Shown here piece after piece: positions 61,799 through 64,000 of a stretch of 64,000 bases of DNA (position 1 is its first letter; every line of letters begins with the position of its first letter). The notes under the pieces were generated by a model that was not told where the DNA came from, ran no database searches, and saw nothing but the letters and a program-made list of their open reading frames with translations. This stretch comes from Flavobacterium chilense (GTDB lineage: Bacteria; Bacteroidota; Bacteroidia; Flavobacteriales; Flavobacteriaceae). The position numbers were made by a program, and so were the translations under genes. The DNA lies in NCBI RefSeq assembly GCF_001602525.1, contig NZ_LSYT01000002.1, positions 248,001-312,000 of the forward strand, in the 5' to 3' direction.

Positions 61799-62158
61799 TT
61801 ACCCTCTAATCTCCGTCATTTTTATGGTAACTGTTTCAACATCACCACCAATAGGAGGATTTATTTTAGAAACCCAAACCGTTGTTTTTTCTACTGTTTT
61901 TATTTCTTCAAGCACACGAATATTGATTCTTTTGGCAACATGTTCTAATAAATGCGAACGAATTGCCATTTCTTCGGTAACAATTTTGTTCAAATGAACA
62001 TAATCAACCGTGTCCAGTAAGTGATCTGTCTGAGCTGATTTCTGCAAATTAGTTTTAACTTTTAGATCAACTGTATAATCAGATCCAATTTTTCCTTCTT
62101 CAATCATACATCCGTGGTACGAAAAAGTACGGATGTTTTTTAATTTTATAACTCCCAT
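61799..62158 (-). CDS. folB: Dihydroneopterin aldolase
   Basis: A 119-residue folate-pathway enzyme: MGVIKLKNIRTFSYHGCMIE, a VDLKVKTNL strand, the segment DTVDYVHLNKIVTEEMA (about 49-65) and the C-terminal PPIGGDVETVTIKMTEIR. It cleaves dihydroneopterin to 6-hydroxymethyl-dihydropterin. Length is normal. It is divergent from glnS, 107 bases away. Confidence 0.95.
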   Translation of the reverse strand: MGVIKLKNIRTFSYHGCMIEEGKIGSDYTVDLKVKTNLQKSAQTDHLLDTVDYVHLNKIVTEEMAIRSHLLEHVAKRINIRVLEEIKTVEKTTVWVSKINPPIGGDVETVTIKMTEIRG

Positions 62159-62238
62159 TTTCTTATTATTTAGGACTTAAAGTTTCAGGTTTTGTGCCAC
62201 TTAAATAACTTTAAACCTGAAACCTGAAACCTTTTTTT

Positions 62239-62246
62239 TATCTTTG
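62239..62246 (+). promoter_or_regulatory. -7 element before glnS
   Basis: TATCTTTG matches TAnnTTTG, 19 bases before the glnS ATG. No TTG at the usual distance; just upstream lies a weak repeated AACCTGAAAC motif. Confidence 0.45.
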
Positions 62247-62265
62247 CTAAAATTACTATAAAATA

Positions 62266-64000
62266 ATGGCATCAGAAGAGAAATCACTCAATTTTATTGA
62301 ACAAATCATAGAAGAAGATTTAAAATCAGGTCTTTCTAAAACTAAACTTCATTTTCGTTTTCCACCAGAACCAAACGGATATTTACATATTGGACATGCA
62401 AGTTCTATTGCATTAAATTTTGGATTAGGGATTGATTATCAATCTCCTGTAAATTTACGTTTTGATGATACGAACCCTGAAAAAGAAGAACAGGAATTTG
62501 TTGATGCAATTAAAAAAGACGTTGAATGGCTGGGATATAACTGGTCTGAAGAACGATATGCTTCTGATTATTTTCAACAATTGTACGATTGGGCTGTTTT
62601 ATTAATTAAAAAAGATAAAGCATATGTAGACAGTCAGTCTTCTGAAGATATGGCGATTCAAAAAGGAACACCATCAACTACAGGAACTGATAGTCCGTAT
62701 AGAAATCGTTCTGTTGCAGAGAATCTGGATTTATTTGAAAGAATGAAAAATGGTGAATTTGAAGCCGGAACTCATATTCTTCGTGCTAAAATTGACATGA
62801 AATCAACTAATATGTTGATGCGTGATCCTATCATGTACAGGATTTTACACAAGCATCATCATAGAACGGGAGATGCATGGAAAATTTATCCAATGTACGA
62901 TTGGGCACACGGACAAAGTGATTATTTAGAGGGTATTTCACATTCATTTTGTACACTTGAATTTTTGCCTCACCGCGAATTATACGATTGGTTTTTAGAT
63001 CAGATTTTAGATGAAAATAAACTACGTCCAAAGCAAAGAGAATTTGCCAGACGTAATTTATCACATACTGTTGTTAGTAAAAGAAAATTACAGCAACTAG
63101 TTAAAGAAAAGCATGTTAACGGTTGGGATGATCCAAGAATGTCAACTATTTCTGGGTTAAGAAGAAGAGGTTATACAGCTGCATCTTTACGTAATTTTGC
63201 TAACACAATTGGTATTGCAAAACGTGATAATTTAATCAATGTATCAGTTTTAGAATTTTGTATTCGTGAAGATTTGAACAAAATTGCACCTCGTGTAATG
63301 GCAGTTTTAGATCCGGTAAAATTGGTTATTACCAATTATCCAGAAGGAAAAGAAGAGTGGCTTGAAGCCGAAAATAATCAGGAAGATGAAAATGCAGGAT
63401 TCAGAAAAGTACCTTTTTCACGTGAATTATATATCGAAAGAGAAGACTTTTTAGAAGAAGCTCCGGCAAAATATTTCCGTTTGACTTTAGGAAAAGAAGT
63501 ACGCCTTAAAAATGCATATATCATTAAAGGTGAAAGTGTTATAAAAGATGCTGAAGGCAATATTACTGAAATTCATGTAACTTATGATACTGATTCTTTG
63601 AGTGGAAGCGGAACCGAAGCAAGCCAAAGAAAAGTGTCCGGAACTTTGCATTGGGTTTCTATCCCTCATGCAGTTCAGGCAGAAGTTCGTTTGTATGATC
63701 GTTTGTTTATAGATGAAGCACCAGATAGTTATAAAGAGAAAAATTTCTTAGATTTTGTTAATCCAAATTCATTAGAAATTGTGACAGGATTTGTTGAACC
63801 AAGTTTAGCAACTGCTCAAAATGAAGATAAATTTCAGTTTCAACGTTTAGGTTATTTTACTGTTGATAAAGACTCAACTCTTTCAAAATTAGTGTTTAAC
63901 AAAACTGTTGGATTGAAAGATGCCTGGGAAGAAAAAGGTAAAAAAGAAGAAAACAGTATCAATAATTCTTTAAAAGAAATCAACAAATATTTTAAAGTAG
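62266..64000 (+). CDS. glnS: Glutaminyl-tRNA synthetase (5' part)
   Basis: 578 codons open to the window edge. The class I motif HIGH is at residues 41-44 in PEPNGYLHIGHA, and the second motif VSKRK at 270-274 matches GlnRS rather than GluRS. The anticodon-binding beta-barrels follow (about 330-560). The reading frame continues past residue 578, slightly longer than E. coli GlnRS; some Bacteroidetes carry a C-terminal YqeY-type extension, but the end lies outside the window. The final bases TAG are not in frame. Confidence 0.95.
   Translation, partial: MASEEKSLNFIEQIIEEDLKSGLSKTKLHFRFPPEPNGYLHIGHASSIALNFGLGIDYQSPVNLRFDDTNPEKEEQEFVDAIKKDVEWLGYNWSEERYASDYFQQLYDWAVLLIKKDKAYVDSQSSEDMAIQKGTPSTTGTDSPYRNRSVAENLDLFERMKNGEFEAGTHILRAKIDMKSTNMLMRDPIMYRILHKHHHRTGDAWKIYPMYDWAHGQSDYLEGISHSFCTLEFLPHRELYDWFLDQILDENKLRPKQREFARRNLSHTVVSKRKLQQLVKEKHVNGWDDPRMSTISGLRRRGYTAASLRNFANTIGIAKRDNLINVSVLEFCIREDLNKIAPRVMAVLDPVKLVITNYPEGKEEWLEAENNQEDENAGFRKVPFSRELYIEREDFLEEAPAKYFRLTLGKEVRLKNAYIIKGESVIKDAEGNITEIHVTYDTDSLSGSGTEASQRKVSGTLHWVSIPHAVQAEVRLYDRLFIDEAPDSYKEKNFLDFVNPNSLEIVTGFVEPSLATAQNEDKFQFQRLGYFTVDKDSTLSKLVFNKTVGLKDAWEEKGKKEENSINNSLKEINKYFKV

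Noticed and set aside
62182-62233. AACCTGAAAC repeats and weak hairpin between folB and glnS as a regulatory RNA
   Set aside because: The stem is 11 bp with a 20-base loop and fits no known riboswitch or T-box; a chance repeat is as likely.
63998-64000. TAG at the window end as the glnS stop
   Set aside because: The glnS frame places GTA at 63997-63999, so TAG is out of frame.

Overview
The window is a stretch of chromosome from an AT-rich Bacteroidetes, almost certainly a Flavobacterium (Flavobacteriaceae). The signs are: promoters of the TTG-N17-23-TAnnTTTG type, seen well formed before atpB, tatA and tRNA-Cys; a gliding/type IX secretion (T9SS) lipoprotein of the SprE/PorW type; three large T9SS cargo proteins with C-terminal sorting domains; a split ATP synthase operon; and many small families (DUF4292, DUF4254, DUF5687, DUF6168, DUF6341, DUF6427, DUF6909) typical of Flavobacteriia. 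Most of the window is ordinary core genome. Accessory or unusual parts are at 28.5-32.1 kb, 38.1-49.6 kb, 52.9-57.1 kb and 61.0-61.7 kb.

Layout. 1-9.7 kb: envelope and housekeeping genes, mostly on the minus strand (MATE exporter end, LolC/E-like permease, rbfA, a CBS protein on plus, an EnvC-like protein with a degenerate LytM domain, a DUF4292 lipoprotein, a TPR protein, a sugar nucleotidyltransferase, dut, a Wzx-like flippase, a GNAT enzyme). 9.9-10.2 kb is noncoding with 44/88-bp direct repeats and a long hairpin. 10.2-19.2 kb: atpB-E-F-H-A-G preceded by a DUF6168 gene, atpZ, a bactofilin and sprE; beta and epsilon subunit genes are not here. 19.2-28.4 kb: an ABC transporter pair, a PaaE-like flavin/2Fe-2S reductase, a GT9 glycosyltransferase, upp, purD and small membrane proteins.

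28.5-33.2 kb is a small surface-polysaccharide locus: a CapK/PaaK-like adenylate-forming enzyme, an ORF6N gene, remnants of a second CapK-like gene and of wecB (UDP-GlcNAc 2-epimerase), a GT4 glycosyltransferase and a UDP-glucuronate decarboxylase. The wecB remnant is clearly broken, so the locus has been partly deleted. 33.3-37.8 kb holds a DUF6909 gene, a GH3-family gene, a short membrane coiled-coil protein and tatA.

38.1-45.3 kb is the most unusual region. One tightly spaced plus-strand operon encodes a Tat-signal protein, three tandem phage-tail-collar (MdpB-like) proteins, a GNAT enzyme, a DUF6916 protein and a 1340-residue beta-helix protein with a T9SS sorting domain. No other phage genes are present, so this looks like a cellular system built around collar domains. 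Two further T9SS cargoes follow, a GH8 glucanase and a 14-repeat delta-60 protein. 49.6-52.8 kb holds tex, a DUF1294 gene and rpiB. 52.9-56.3 kb encodes a putative zincin lipoprotein, a small secreted protein and a thioredoxin-fold protein.

56.3-57.1 kb is about 760 bases of noncoding AT-rich DNA with clustered DnaA-box-like 9-mers. 57.1-61.0 kb: a DUF2007 gene, rnr, a GIN-domain protein and a LysE-type exporter. 61.0-61.7 kb: a long REP-like palindrome, then four tandem 90-91-bp copies of the 3' end of tRNA-Cys plus its terminator, ending in the intact tRNA-Cys(GCA) gene. folB and the 5' part of glnS close the window.
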